Part shown: positions 6,703 to 15,079 of the stretch, one piece after another
How the letters are laid out: every line of letters starts with the position of its first letter
How positions within the stretch are numbered: the first letter of the stretch is position 1
Assembly: GCF_001969365.1 (NCBI RefSeq)
Contig: NZ_CP019312.1
Location: 1,178,001 to 1,242,000 of the forward strand
Length of the DNA stretch: 64,000 nt
Origin: Tateyamaria omphalii
GTDB taxonomy: Bacteria; Pseudomonadota; Alphaproteobacteria; Rhodobacterales; Rhodobacteraceae
Direction: 5' to 3'
Position numbers and translations under genes: made by a program
The notes under the pieces: generated by a model
The model's input: only the letters and a program-made list of their open reading frames with translations
Told to the model about the DNA's origin: nothing
Database searches by the model: none

Positions 6703-9057
6703 ATGTTGTTTGGACTTGATGGCGTAGAGATCGGCCTGATCATCGTCTTTATCTGCCTCTTCGGCGGCATTCTTTCCGGCTTTCCGGTGGCGTTCGCCAT
6801 CGCGGGGGCCGGGGTCATCTCCTTCGGGATCATCGCCGCACTCGACAGTGCGGGGCTGCTGATCCACCAGGCGATCGACGAAAGCGCGCAAGCCTACCGC
6901 GATCTGGTGAATTCCGGGGTCAGGCCAGATACGATCAGTATCTTCCGATACCCCGAATTGCCGCGCATCGGCGAACCGGTGTTTCCGCAGGGCTGGGAAA
7001 CGGCGCTGGACCGGAACGTCTCCTTTGTTGTGAACCGGATGAACGAACGGGTGCTGGCGGGCCAGTCGATTGAAACGCTGCTGGCGGTGCTGATGTTCGT
7101 CCTGATGGGGATCACGCTGGAACGGTCGAAAATCGCCAACGACCTGCTGACGACCATGGCGCGGGTCTTTGGCCCGCTGCCGGGGGGCCTGGCTGTGTCC
7201 ATCGTGGTCGTGGGCGCGTTCCTTGCGGCCTCCACGGGCATCGTGGGCGCGACGGTCGTGACCATGGGGCTGCTCGCGCTGCCCACCATGTTGCGCAACA
7301 ACTACTCGCCCGAGATTGCGACAGGCGTGATCGCGGCATCGGGCACGCTGGGGCAGATCATTCCGCCCTCCATCGTGATCGTGCTTCTGGGCACGCTCGC
7401 GGGTGATCTCTATTCCGCGGCACAGGAAAACCGCGCGCAGCTTGCGGGCTGTACCGACGCGCTGACCTATCTGGGGGAACCTGCGGTCCTGTCCGTGGGC
7501 ACCCTGTTCCAGGCGGCGCTGTTGCCGGGCATCCTGCTGGCGCTGCTCTACGCGCTCTATGCCTTTGGCTTTGCCCTTCTGAACCCGGACAAGGCACCGG
7601 CGGTCGAAATGGGGGCCACCAACGCCGAACCCATCACCCGGAACGAAGCCTTCACCTGGTTCCTGGGCGCGCCCGTCCTGATCATCGTGGGCACCATCCT
7701 GCTGGGCAACCTCAACATCGTGGGCAGCCAATCCACCACGGTGTCGTCCTTCTCGGATGTCGGGGCATCGGCCAACTTGCGCACCAATGTGGGCCCGGAA
7801 TGCCAGGCGTCGATGATCGAACTGCACGGGCAAGAGGCGTGGGATGCCGCCATCACCCAACAGGCCGAAATTGACGCCTCGGGCGTGTCCACGCAAAGCG
7901 AGGCGCTCTCGGAAGAGCAGATCACAGACGCCATTCAGGCCAAGGTCGACGGGGCCGCACCCATCGGCACGGGCACGGCGATCCTGCTGATCCTGCTGGG
8001 CCTGATCCTGACCACGGCCAAGGGCATCGCGCCCAGCCGTGAAAGCCAGCCGCTCATCATCGGCGGGATCGGGGTCGTGCTGGCGCTGCTGGCCGATATC
8101 ATCCTGATCGGGCCGCTCAACAGCGCGGGCTACTACGTGTTCATCATGGTGATCCCGTTTGCGCTGATCCTCTACGGCGTGGTCGAAGGGGTAAAACGCT
8201 GCGCCAAGAACGAACTGGTGCGCGTCGTGTTCCCGCCGCTGATCCTGATCATCGCCGTGCTCGGCTCGATCCTGGGCGGCATCACCAACCCGACACCCGC
8301 CGCCGCATTGGGGGCAGGTGGGGCAATCATGCTCGCCGCCTACCGCAAGCTGACGGATATGGACCGCAGCCCCAAGGTGATCATCTGGTCCACCCTGGCC
8401 ATCGTTGTCTGTATCCTCGTGGGTGTAAACTTTGACCTGCGGATCAACCAGAACGATGTGTCGGCCCAAAGTTGGTTCGCCTTCTTCGTGGCCTATGGCG
8501 CCTATCTCTACGCGGTGTTCGGTCTGCTGTTCTCGTGCTGGATCCTGTATACCTCGGGCGTTCTGTCGCCGGTGGTACGCGAAACGGCCAAGGTCACTTC
8601 CATGGTCTTTACCATCCTGATCGGCTCGCAGCTTTTGAACCTGGTGGTGATCTCCTTCGGGGGCGAGCATTACATCCAGCAGTTCCTGAAAAGCTTCGAC
8701 AACGAATTCACGGTCTTCCTGATCGTGATGCTGGTGCTGTTCATCCTGGGCTTCGTTCTGGATTTCCTCGAGATCATCTACATCGTGATCCCGATCGTGG
8801 GCCCGGTGATCTACGGCGGCACGTTCGACCCGAAATGGGTGACGATCATGATCGCGGTGAACCTGCAAACGTCCTTCCTGACGCCGCCGTTTGGCTTTGC
8901 GCTGTTCTACTTACGCGGTGTGGCACCCAAAGAGGTCACGACCGGCCACATCTATCGCGGGATCATCCCCTTTGTTCTGATCCAGGTGGCGGGCTTGGCT
9001 CTCTTGTGGACCTTCCCTGGCATCGTGACCTTGATCCCGGACCTGATCCCGAACTGA
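6703..9057 (+). CDS. dctM: TRAP transporter large permease subunit (DctM family, extended)
   Basis: The large transport subunit, 784 residues, against about 430 for a typical DctM. Core sequences are clear: LSGFPVAFAIAGAG in the first helix, TGIVGATVVTMGLLALPTML, ASGTLGQIIPPSIVIVLLG, and near the end TSFLTPPFGFALFYLRGVAP. Extra sequence sits between helices 1 and 2 (about 50-115) and in a large central stretch (about 240-540) with its own helices and a hydrophilic segment at about 345-420. With DctP and DctQ it forms a secondary, sodium-motive uptake system in the inner membrane. Long DctM/DctQ forms occur in TRAP systems of the TakP/lactate branch, which fits the neighbouring binding protein. 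Confidence 0.92.
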   Translation: MLFGLDGVEIGLIIVFICLFGGILSGFPVAFAIAGAGVISFGIIAALDSAGLLIHQAIDESAQAYRDLVNSGVRPDTISIFRYPELPRIGEPVFPQGWETALDRNVSFVVNRMNERVLAGQSIETLLAVLMFVLMGITLERSKIANDLLTTMARVFGPLPGGLAVSIVVVGAFLAASTGIVGATVVTMGLLALPTMLRNNYSPEIATGVIAASGTLGQIIPPSIVIVLLGTLAGDLYSAAQENRAQLAGCTDALTYLGEPAVLSVGTLFQAALLPGILLALLYALYAFGFALLNPDKAPAVEMGATNAEPITRNEAFTWFLGAPVLIIVGTILLGNLNIVGSQSTTVSSFSDVGASANLRTNVGPECQASMIELHGQEAWDAAITQQAEIDASGVSTQSEALSEEQITDAIQAKVDGAAPIGTGTAILLILLGLILTTAKGIAPSRESQPLIIGGIGVVLALLADIILIGPLNSAGYYVFIMVIPFALILYGVVEGVKRCAKNELVRVVFPPLILIIAVLGSILGGITNPTPAAALGAGGAIMLAAYRKLTDMDRSPKVIIWSTLAIVVCILVGVNFDLRINQNDVSAQSWFAFFVAYGAYLYAVFGLLFSCWILYTSGVLSPVVRETAKVTSMVFTILIGSQLLNLVVISFGGEHYIQQFLKSFDNEFTVFLIVMLVLFILGFVLDFLEIIYIVIPIVGPVIYGGTFDPKWVTIMIAVNLQTSFLTPPFGFALFYLRGVAPKEVTTGHIYRGIIPFVLIQVAGLALLWTFPGIVTLIPDLIPN

Positions 9058-9065
9058 TCCAACGG

Positions 9066-9149
9066 AAAGGGCGGCCCGGGGGCCGCCCTTACGACATTAT
9101 GAGGGGGCTTTGCCCCCGTCGCCTTTGGCGCCTCCCCCAGGATTTTTTT
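9066..9149 (+). terminator. Terminator region of the TRAP operon
   Basis: Two structures follow the dctM stop. The first is an 11-bp inverted repeat (AAGGGCGGCCC/GGGCCGCCCTT, 9067-9090) without a T run. The second is a longer foldback, GGGGGC-TTT-GCCCCC at 9103-9117, whose G tract can also pair with CCCCC at 9134-9138. It is followed by seven T at 9143-9149, a likely intrinsic terminator. Confidence 0.7.
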
Positions 9150-9159
9150 GAACCAGAGA

Positions 9160-9400
9160 ATTCGGACCGGTCCGCGCAGCGGCAAATGCCGTGGGGCGGC
9201 ATTTGAGGTCCGAATGGGCGGAGCCCTAAAAGCGTCCCGGAAACTCTCCGGGGGAGAGTTTCGCCTGAGAATGGGCGGAGCCCCAGACCGGTCCGCGCAG
9301 CGGCAAATGGTGAGGCGGATCAGCAAAGGCCCCGGTGGGGCGTTTGCCTGCCGAACGGGCGGCATTTGAGGTCCGAATGGGCGGAGCCCCAGACCGCTTA
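9160..9400. repeat. Mosaic of intergenic hairpin repeats
   Basis: No gene is seen between 9058 and 9494. The stretch is built of repeated modules. A hairpin (CAAATGCCG/CGGCATTTG near 9183; AAACTCTCC-GGG-GGAGAGTTT near 9240; a GCCCC-GGT-GGGGC foldback near 9325) is followed each time by GGGCGGAGCCC (near 9216, 9276 and 9380). GACCGGTCCGCGCAGCGGCA occurs twice (near 9166 and 9291), and GGCGGCATTTGAGGTCCGAA occurs twice (near 9195 and 9359). The same hairpin-plus-GGGCGGAGCCC grammar recurs at 63280-63345. Confidence 0.75.
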
Positions 9401-9494
9401 ACGGCCCGGGCAAATCCCTAACAACCCGTAAAAAAGCTTCTATAACCCATTGATTTCGCGGATATCACCGCTTGTCCCAGCGTGGGACAGCCCC

Positions 9495-10319
9495 TCAGGG
9501 CTTATGGGTCGGCCGTGTATCGGGCAGCGAAATATTGGCCACCTGCTCCGCAATCGGATCGGTCGACAGGGGGTGCGTATCCGGGCTGAAATTCTCCGGA
9601 TCCCGCATCTTTTGCCAGCGCCCCCCGAGGTAGACTTCGAGCCCCGAAAACTTGGATTTGTAGCCCATCTTCTGACTGCCCGGCACCCAGTAGCCCAGGT
9701 AAACATAGGGCAAGTTCGCCTCGATCGCGATCTGAACGTGATCCAGGATCATGTAGGTCCCAAGCGAGTGGCGCTGCATATCCGGGGCATAAAAACTGTA
9801 GACCATGCTGAGCCCATCGCTGAGCACGTCCGTGAGGCTCACCCCGATCAGATCGCCCGAGGTCTTGTCCAGATACTCGATCACACGGCTGCGGATCGGC
9901 GTCTCCTCGATCATCGCGGCAAACTCGAACACGTCCATGTCGGCCATCCCACCATCGGCGTGACGGCTGTCGAGATAGTCGCGGAAGAGCGCGTATTGAT
10001 CCTCGGTCGCCCAGGGCGACGTCGCGCGGCGCTCCAGGTTTTCGTTCCGCTTGATCGTGCGCTTCTGGCTTTTCGACGGTTGGAACGCCGACACATCTAT
10101 GCGCGCCGACAGGCACGCCGAACAATCCGCGCAGGAGGGGCGATAAAGCACGTTCTGTGAGCGGCGAAAGCCCTGTTGGCTCAGGCTGTCATTCAGTTTC
10201 TCGGCATTCTCGCCCTGAAGCGCAGTAAACAACTTCCGTTCCATCCGCCCGTCAAGATACGGGCAGGGCTGTGGGGCAGTCACATAGAACTGCGGAGCAA
10301 GGGGAAGCGTGTGGCGCAT
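9495..10319 (-). CDS. bpt: Aspartate/glutamate leucyltransferase (arginyl/leucyl-tRNA-protein transferase)
   Basis: This enzyme adds an amino acid, typically leucine in Bpt proteins, from charged tRNA to the N-terminal Asp or Glu of proteins, marking them for ClpS/ClpAP degradation by the N-end rule. I start at the ATG at 10319 ([20 protein letters not shown]); the longer frame adds 24 unlikely residues. The 274 residues include the Cys-rich N-terminal half ([29 protein letters not shown]) and the GNAT-like C-terminal half ([20 protein letters not shown]) of the family. It precedes the RDD gene's end by 68 bp on the same strand but may be expressed alone. Confidence 0.93.
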   Translation of the reverse strand: MRHTLPLAPQFYVTAPQPCPYLDGRMERKLFTALQGENAEKLNDSLSQQGFRRSQNVLYRPSCADCSACLSARIDVSAFQPSKSQKRTIKRNENLERRATSPWATEDQYALFRDYLDSRHADGGMADMDVFEFAAMIEETPIRSRVIEYLDKTSGDLIGVSLTDVLSDGLSMVYSFYAPDMQRHSLGTYMILDHVQIAIEANLPYVYLGYWVPGSQKMGYKSKFSGLEVYLGGRWQKMRDPENFSPDTHPLSTDPIAEQVANISLPDTRPTHKP

Positions 10320-10387
10320 CTCGGTCCAATATATCTTTGATCGGATGATACCAGCGCCAATTGTGCTGACAAGTGTGTAACGTTCCG

Positions 10388-10846
10388 TCAAGCGCGCGCG
10401 CGACGGTTCAGCGCTGCGCTGCCCATGACGATGTCGGTCAATCCCTGGCCGCGGTTCGACGTGGCCATCAGCACAATGGAAACCAGCTGCAGCGGCGCGA
10501 CGGCCCAGCTGACCGTATAGCCCAGCGTGTGCAGGAAGGCCTGGCCCAGATCGAAGCGAGCGCCGGAGGCGTCGCGCAGTTCAATGGCCATCAGGCGCAT
10601 CCCCCATGTTGCCGAACCGGTGGCGAGCGTGATGGTGCGGTATATGAAGCTGACCACTGCGTAGAGCCCCATGAACACAAAGAGCGCCAGAAACGCGGTG
10701 AAGGGGACGATCAGCAGGCTGAAGAGGGCGATGATGATCGTGTCCACGATCCACGCCATGAACCGTTTGCCCGCGACATCGCGGTAAAACTGCGGCTGGG
10801 TGATCGGATCGGCCAGGTGCATGGGGGGCTCCGGAAATACAGACAT
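10388..10846 (-). CDS. RDD family inner-membrane protein
   Basis: A 152-residue protein with three or four hydrophobic helices. It has the RDD signature arrangement: [12 protein letters not shown] (Arg followed by Asp within the first helix), [13 protein letters not shown] with the conserved Gly-Met-Arg, and a last helix with conserved polar residues. RDD proteins are small integral membrane proteins, some tied to ion or solute transport; no specific role can be given. It lies between bpt and a DUF2852 gene, all leftward. Confidence 0.85.
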   Translation of the reverse strand: MSVFPEPPMHLADPITQPQFYRDVAGKRFMAWIVDTIIIALFSLLIVPFTAFLALFVFMGLYAVVSFIYRTITLATGSATWGMRLMAIELRDASGARFDLGQAFLHTLGYTVSWAVAPLQLVSIVLMATSNRGQGLTDIVMGSAALNRRARA

Positions 10847-10888
10847 GTGGCCCCGGATCGCTCCGGAGCCACAATGTTCACGCTGTAA

Positions 10889-11296
10889 TCAGTCTTCAGA
10901 TTTGGCGGCGTTGGCGCGTTCGTCCATGAACTGGTCGAACTCGGCCTTGTCCTTGGCTTCGCGCAGACGCTCGAGGAAGGCCTCGAAGTTGTGCTGCTCT
11001 TCCTCCAGGCGGCGCAGCGTGTCGGCCTTGTAGGCGTCGAAGGCCGAGTTACCGGTCGAGCGCATCGTGGTCATCGCACCGCCCATGCGGCGCGGCGTGC
11101 AGGATTTCGAGAACATGCGTTTGCTCCAGATCATGTAGGCCAGCAGGGCGAGGCCGATGGGCCAGAAAAAGATGAAACCGAGGACCATGGCCGCGATCCA
11201 GGCACCCTTGCCGCGTTCGTCGAGCCAGCGTTCGGTCTTGGAAAACCAGCCGCCAGCGCTGTGTTGGGCGGGGGCAGTGGTGGACATGGACGTCAT
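10889..11296 (-). CDS. DUF2852 family membrane protein
   Basis: 135 residues from the ATG at 11296, which has AAAGG 7 nt upstream. One hydrophobic segment (GAWIAAMVLGFIFFWPIGLA) is followed by a basic stretch (MIWSKRMFSKSC) and a long charged helix (DAYKADTLRRLEEEQHNFEA) that probably forms a cytoplasmic coiled coil. This matches the alphaproteobacterial DUF2852 pattern. Function is unknown; the neighbouring RDD membrane protein is 42 bp downstream on the same strand. Confidence 0.82.
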   Translation of the reverse strand: MTSMSTTAPAQHSAGGWFSKTERWLDERGKGAWIAAMVLGFIFFWPIGLALLAYMIWSKRMFSKSCTPRRMGGAMTTMRSTGNSAFDAYKADTLRRLEEEQHNFEAFLERLREAKDKAEFDQFMDERANAAKSED

Positions 11297-11436
11297 TTTC
11301 AAACCTTTCGCAAAGGCGGGGTCGGCGCCCCGGTGATGTTGTGTGACTGTATGTGAAGCCGTTTCACATCCCTAAGATTGGGGTTATGGCCCGACGTTGC
11401 AAGGGCTGATGTAAACCTTTTTCACATAAAGTGATT

Positions 11437-11904
11437 TTAGGTCGTAAAATCAGATGTTTGTGCGCAGGAAAGCTGAAGTAAATCCTGCGGATTGGCGCGA
11501 AAGACATGATGCGGCGTGCCAGCAGCAGCCCAAATGGCATCGAAATCGCGCAACCTCGGGTCGAAAAACGCCCGGATTGGGTTGATGTGACCAACCGGGG
11601 CAACGCCCCCGATGGCAAACCCTGTTTGCGCACGGATCAGGGCTGCGTCAGCTTTGCCCAACTCTTCGCCCGCGATCAGGGCAGCCTTGGCGGCATCGAC
11701 CGTGTTGCCGCCCGCAGTGATGAACAGGATGGCCGTTCCGCTGTCTTGCCCCCGGAAAATGATGGATTTGGCGATCTGGTCGATCTCGCAACCAATAGCC
11801 GATGCGGCATCCGCCGCCGTGCGGGCCAGCGGTGTTTCCATGATCTTGGTGTCGATGCTCGCGGCCTCAAGGGCGGCGCGGACGCGTTTCAGGCTTTTGC
11901 TCAT
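11437..11904 (-). CDS. YbaK/EbsC-family aminoacyl-tRNA deacylase
   Basis: 155 residues from ATG 11904 (MSKSLKRVRAALEA). It has the YbaK fold motifs: the conserved Lys in DQIAKSIIFRG, GGNTVDAAK, TGFAIGGVAPVGH with the glycine-rich substrate loop, and the FFDPRLRDF region. Proteins of this family hydrolyse mischarged tRNAs such as Cys-tRNA(Pro) or Ala-tRNA. Which mischarged tRNA it edits cannot be told here. It is divergent from glnE with 76 bp between starts. Confidence 0.87.
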   Translation of the reverse strand: MSKSLKRVRAALEAASIDTKIMETPLARTAADAASAIGCEIDQIAKSIIFRGQDSGTAILFITAGGNTVDAAKAALIAGEELGKADAALIRAQTGFAIGGVAPVGHINPIRAFFDPRLRDFDAIWAAAGTPHHVFRANPQDLLQLSCAQTSDFTT

Positions 11905-11980
11905 GGCGCGAGCCTGTCCCGAGTGCCTGACATGTGCAAGGGGCATTGACGCGCCTTGATGCGCCTTTGATGGTGCGCGC

Positions 11981-14728
11981 ATGCGTCTGGCCGATCATAT
12001 CCTCCGCGTCCCGCGCCCCTTTGATGCTGAACGGGGGCAGGCGGCGGCCGCCGCAGTGCCAGAGGTCACGAGCGCGATGCGCGACGTGCTTGTCGGTGCG
12101 GCGGGGTGCAGCCCTTTTCTGGCTGGTCTGATCGAGAAGGAGGCCGCGTGGCTGGCGGATGCCGTGGATGACGCAAGCGCGGCTTTGGCGCAGGTGTTGT
12201 CGCCGCCCCAGCCGGATCTGAATGCACTGAAGCCGGTTTTGCGGCAGGCCAAGCGCCGGGTGGCGCTGTTGGCCGGATTGGCGGATCTGGCCGGGGCGTG
12301 GTCCCTGGAAGAGGTGACAGGTGCGCTCACGCAGCTGGCCGATATGGCATGCGACGTGGCCCTGACCGCTGCGCTGGCGGAACAGGTCCGCCGGGGCAAG
12401 CTGCCGGATACCGACGTCGGCCTGTTTGTTCTTGCCATGGGCAAGATGGGCGCGGGCGAGCTGAACTACTCCTCGGACATTGACCTGATCTGCCTGTTTG
12501 ACGAGACGCGCCATGACCCCGCGGACTATGCAGCCGTGCGCAAGGCCTGTGTGCGGGCGGTGCAGGACATGTGCAAGCTGCTGAGTGATCTGACATCGGA
12601 TGGCTATGTCTTTCGCACCGATTTACGGCTGCGTCCCGACGCGTCGGTGAACCCGGTCGTTTTGTCTGCCGGGGCGGCGGAGCGGTATTACGAAAGCCTG
12701 GGGCGGACATGGGAGCGGGCGGCCTACATCAAGGCGCGGCCCTGCGCCGGGGACATCGCGGCGGGCGAGGCCTTTCTAACGGAGTTGCGCCCGTTTGTCT
12801 GGCGCCGCCACCTTGATTTCGCCGCGGTGCAGGATGCGCATGACATGCGTCTGGCCATTCGGGCCCACAAGGGCACGGGCGGTCCGATCACCTTGCCCGG
12901 TCATGACATGAAGCTGGGGCGCGGTGGCATTCGCGAGATCGAGTTTTTCACCCAGACCCGCCAGTTGATTGCGGGCGGGCGCGATGTTGATCTGCGCGTG
13001 CGCGACACCGTCACCGGCTTGCAGCGGCTGGCCGAGAAGGAATGGGTGACGGCAGGCACGCGCGACATGCTGATCGACCACTACCGCTTTGCCCGCACGG
13101 TGGAACACAGGGTGCAGATGCAGCGTGACGCGCAGACCCACAAGTTACCGAGCAGCGATGAGGGGTTTGAGCGGTTGGCGGCGATGATGGGTACGGACCG
13201 TGCGACACTTGAGACCGAATTGCGCGACCGCCTGTCCGCCGTACATACAGAAACCGAAGGGTTCTTTGCCCCTGATGCGTCGGAACCCACGCCGGTGGTG
13301 GCGCTGGATGCCGCCATGCAATCGCGCTGGCGCAACTACCCCGCGCTGCGCAGTGCCCGCGGTGCGGCGCTGTTTGACCGGATCGAGCCCATGTTGGTGG
13401 AGCGCTTGGGGGCCGCCACCAAGCCGCAGGAGGCGCTGGCCGCCTTTGACGGGTTCCTCGCCGGTCTGCCAGCGGGTGTGCAGCTGTTTTCGCTGTTCGA
13501 AGCGAACCCGCAGCTTGTCGATCTGCTGGTCGATATTGTTGGCACGTCGCCTGCGCTGGCGCAGTATCTGTCGCGCAATGCGCCTGTTCTGGATGCCGTC
13601 ATTGGGGGTAGTTTCTTTGACCCGTGGCCGGGGCAGGCTGCATTGACCGAGATGGCCGTTGCCCGCCTCGCGGCAGAAGCGGATTACGAGGCCAAGCTGG
13701 ATGCCATTCGTGCCTGGGCCAAGGAGTGGCACTTTCGCGTGGGCGTGCATCATTTGCGGCAGCTGACTTCGGCCATCGAGGCGGGCAAGCAGTACAGCGA
13801 TCTGGCCCGCGCCAGCATTGCGGCTTTGTGGCCGGAGGTGCAGGCCCAGTTCGCCCAGCGTCACGGCCCGCCGCCCGGGCGCGGTGGCGTTATCCTTGGC
13901 ATGGGCAGTCTGGGGGCCGGGCATCTGACGCCGCAATCCGATCTGGACCTGATTGTCGTCTATGACCCGCTGGATGCTGAGCAATCGGACGGGAAACGAC
14001 CGTTGCTCCCGGGCAGCTACTATGCCCGCCTGACGCAGGCCATGATCACCGCGATCACCACGCAGACATCGCAGGGCCGGTTGTACGAGGCCGATATGCG
14101 CTTGCGTCCATCGGGCAACCAAGGGCCGGTGGCAACAAGCTGGCCCGCCTTCCAACGCTACCAGCGCGAAGATGCGTGGTTGTGGGAGCATCTGGCGCTG
14201 GTGCGGGCGACGGTGGTGGCGGGGCCGGACGCGCTGGCCAAGGACATCGGCCGGTTTCGCCAGGACATCCTGCGCCAGCCGCGCGACAGGGCCGAGGTCC
14301 TTGCGGAATTGGCCGACATGCGGGCGCGGATCGCGTCAGCGCGGCAACCTGCGTCGATCTGGGACGCCAAGATCGGGCCGGGCCGCTTGCAGGATATAGA
14401 ACTCTTGGCGCAAACCGGTGCCGTGCTCACGGATGAGGTGCGTTCTGGTGTGCGTGCGGGGTTGAACGCCTGTGTCGCGGCGGGCGTTCTGAACGACGCA
14501 GATGCGCAACATCTGGCGCAGACCCATGCGCTACTCTGGGCCGTGCAGATCGCCTCGCGCCTGCTCAGCACGGAGGCCGTTGACCTTGACGCGTTGGGAG
14601 CAGGGGGGCGGGACGTGCTGCTGCGTGCGGTCGGCTGTGACAGGCGTGACGCGGCCGAAGGCAGGTTGACGCGCGCGACAGACCGGGCGGCGCACATCAT
14701 TGGGAATGCGGTAGGGACGGCAGAGTGA
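11981..14728 (+). CDS. glnE: Glutamine synthetase adenylyltransferase/deadenylase
   Basis: A bifunctional enzyme that attaches and removes AMP on glutamine synthetase in response to PII. The 915 residues contain two nucleotidyltransferase modules: the deadenylylation site near residue 160 (GAGELNYSSDIDLICLFD) and the adenylylation site near 640 (GMGSLGAGHLTPQSDLDLIV), each with the expected Asp-x-Asp pair. KLGRGGIREIEFFTQ and KIGPGRLQDIELLAQ are the paired metal/linker motifs. Length is slightly below the enteric 946. No strong ribosome binding site precedes the ATG. A 91-residue ORF overlaps its stop. Confidence 0.96.
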   Translation: MRLADHILRVPRPFDAERGQAAAAAVPEVTSAMRDVLVGAAGCSPFLAGLIEKEAAWLADAVDDASAALAQVLSPPQPDLNALKPVLRQAKRRVALLAGLADLAGAWSLEEVTGALTQLADMACDVALTAALAEQVRRGKLPDTDVGLFVLAMGKMGAGELNYSSDIDLICLFDETRHDPADYAAVRKACVRAVQDMCKLLSDLTSDGYVFRTDLRLRPDASVNPVVLSAGAAERYYESLGRTWERAAYIKARPCAGDIAAGEAFLTELRPFVWRRHLDFAAVQDAHDMRLAIRAHKGTGGPITLPGHDMKLGRGGIREIEFFTQTRQLIAGGRDVDLRVRDTVTGLQRLAEKEWVTAGTRDMLIDHYRFARTVEHRVQMQRDAQTHKLPSSDEGFERLAAMMGTDRATLETELRDRLSAVHTETEGFFAPDASEPTPVVALDAAMQSRWRNYPALRSARGAALFDRIEPMLVERLGAATKPQEALAAFDGFLAGLPAGVQLFSLFEANPQLVDLLVDIVGTSPALAQYLSRNAPVLDAVIGGSFFDPWPGQAALTEMAVARLAAEADYEAKLDAIRAWAKEWHFRVGVHHLRQLTSAIEAGKQYSDLARASIAALWPEVQAQFAQRHGPPPGRGGVILGMGSLGAGHLTPQSDLDLIVVYDPLDAEQSDGKRPLLPGSYYARLTQAMITAITTQTSQGRLYEADMRLRPSGNQGPVATSWPAFQRYQREDAWLWEHLALVRATVVAGPDALAKDIGRFRQDILRQPRDRAEVLAELADMRARIASARQPASIWDAKIGPGRLQDIELLAQTGAVLTDEVRSGVRAGLNACVAAGVLNDADAQHLAQTHALLWAVQIASRLLSTEAVDLDALGAGGRDVLLRAVGCDRRDAAEGRLTRATDRAAHIIGNAVGTAE

Positions 14729-15003
14729 TGCAAAAAGGTGATGAGTTGGACCCCAAGGGCCTGATCTTTGAGGCGTACCGGATCGACGGTATCTCGGCCC
14801 CCGAATGCCGGACCATTTTCCTTGACTGGGCGTTGAGTGTGCCGGGCACCCATGTGCCTGCCGACCTGATCGCGGCCCTGCTGCGGCAATATGCGGTCGA
14901 CTTTCCGGATCACCCGATGACCCAGACGCTGACGGAAGGGTTGGAACGGATCGGCCAGCCGCGCCGCCGTGGCGGATGGCGCAGTCGTGCGCGCGATGCT
15001 TAG
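14728..15003 (+). CDS. Conserved-looking hypothetical protein, 91 residues
   Basis: Starts in the TGATG overlap with the glnE stop, which indicates translational coupling. The first 80 residues look folded (GLIFEAYRIDGISAPECRTI, FLDWALSVPG), and the C-terminus is Arg-rich (GQPRRRGGWRSRARDA). No membrane segment and no family that I recognise. Its coupling to glnE suggests expression with nitrogen control, but nothing else supports a role. Confidence 0.7.
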   Translation: MQKGDELDPKGLIFEAYRIDGISAPECRTIFLDWALSVPGTHVPADLIAALLRQYAVDFPDHPMTQTLTEGLERIGQPRRRGGWRSRARDA

Positions 15004-15079
15004 TCTGTCGCGCGCGGTGGCCCAGTCGCAGGGATTCCGACCTTTCGCAGACGCGCCATTGTGATTAGAGGGTGGCGCC

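Noticed and set aside
5800..8868. 1022-codon minus-strand frame
   Set aside because: Antisense shadow of dctQ and dctM, dominated by His/Asp/Gln/Arg; no motif.
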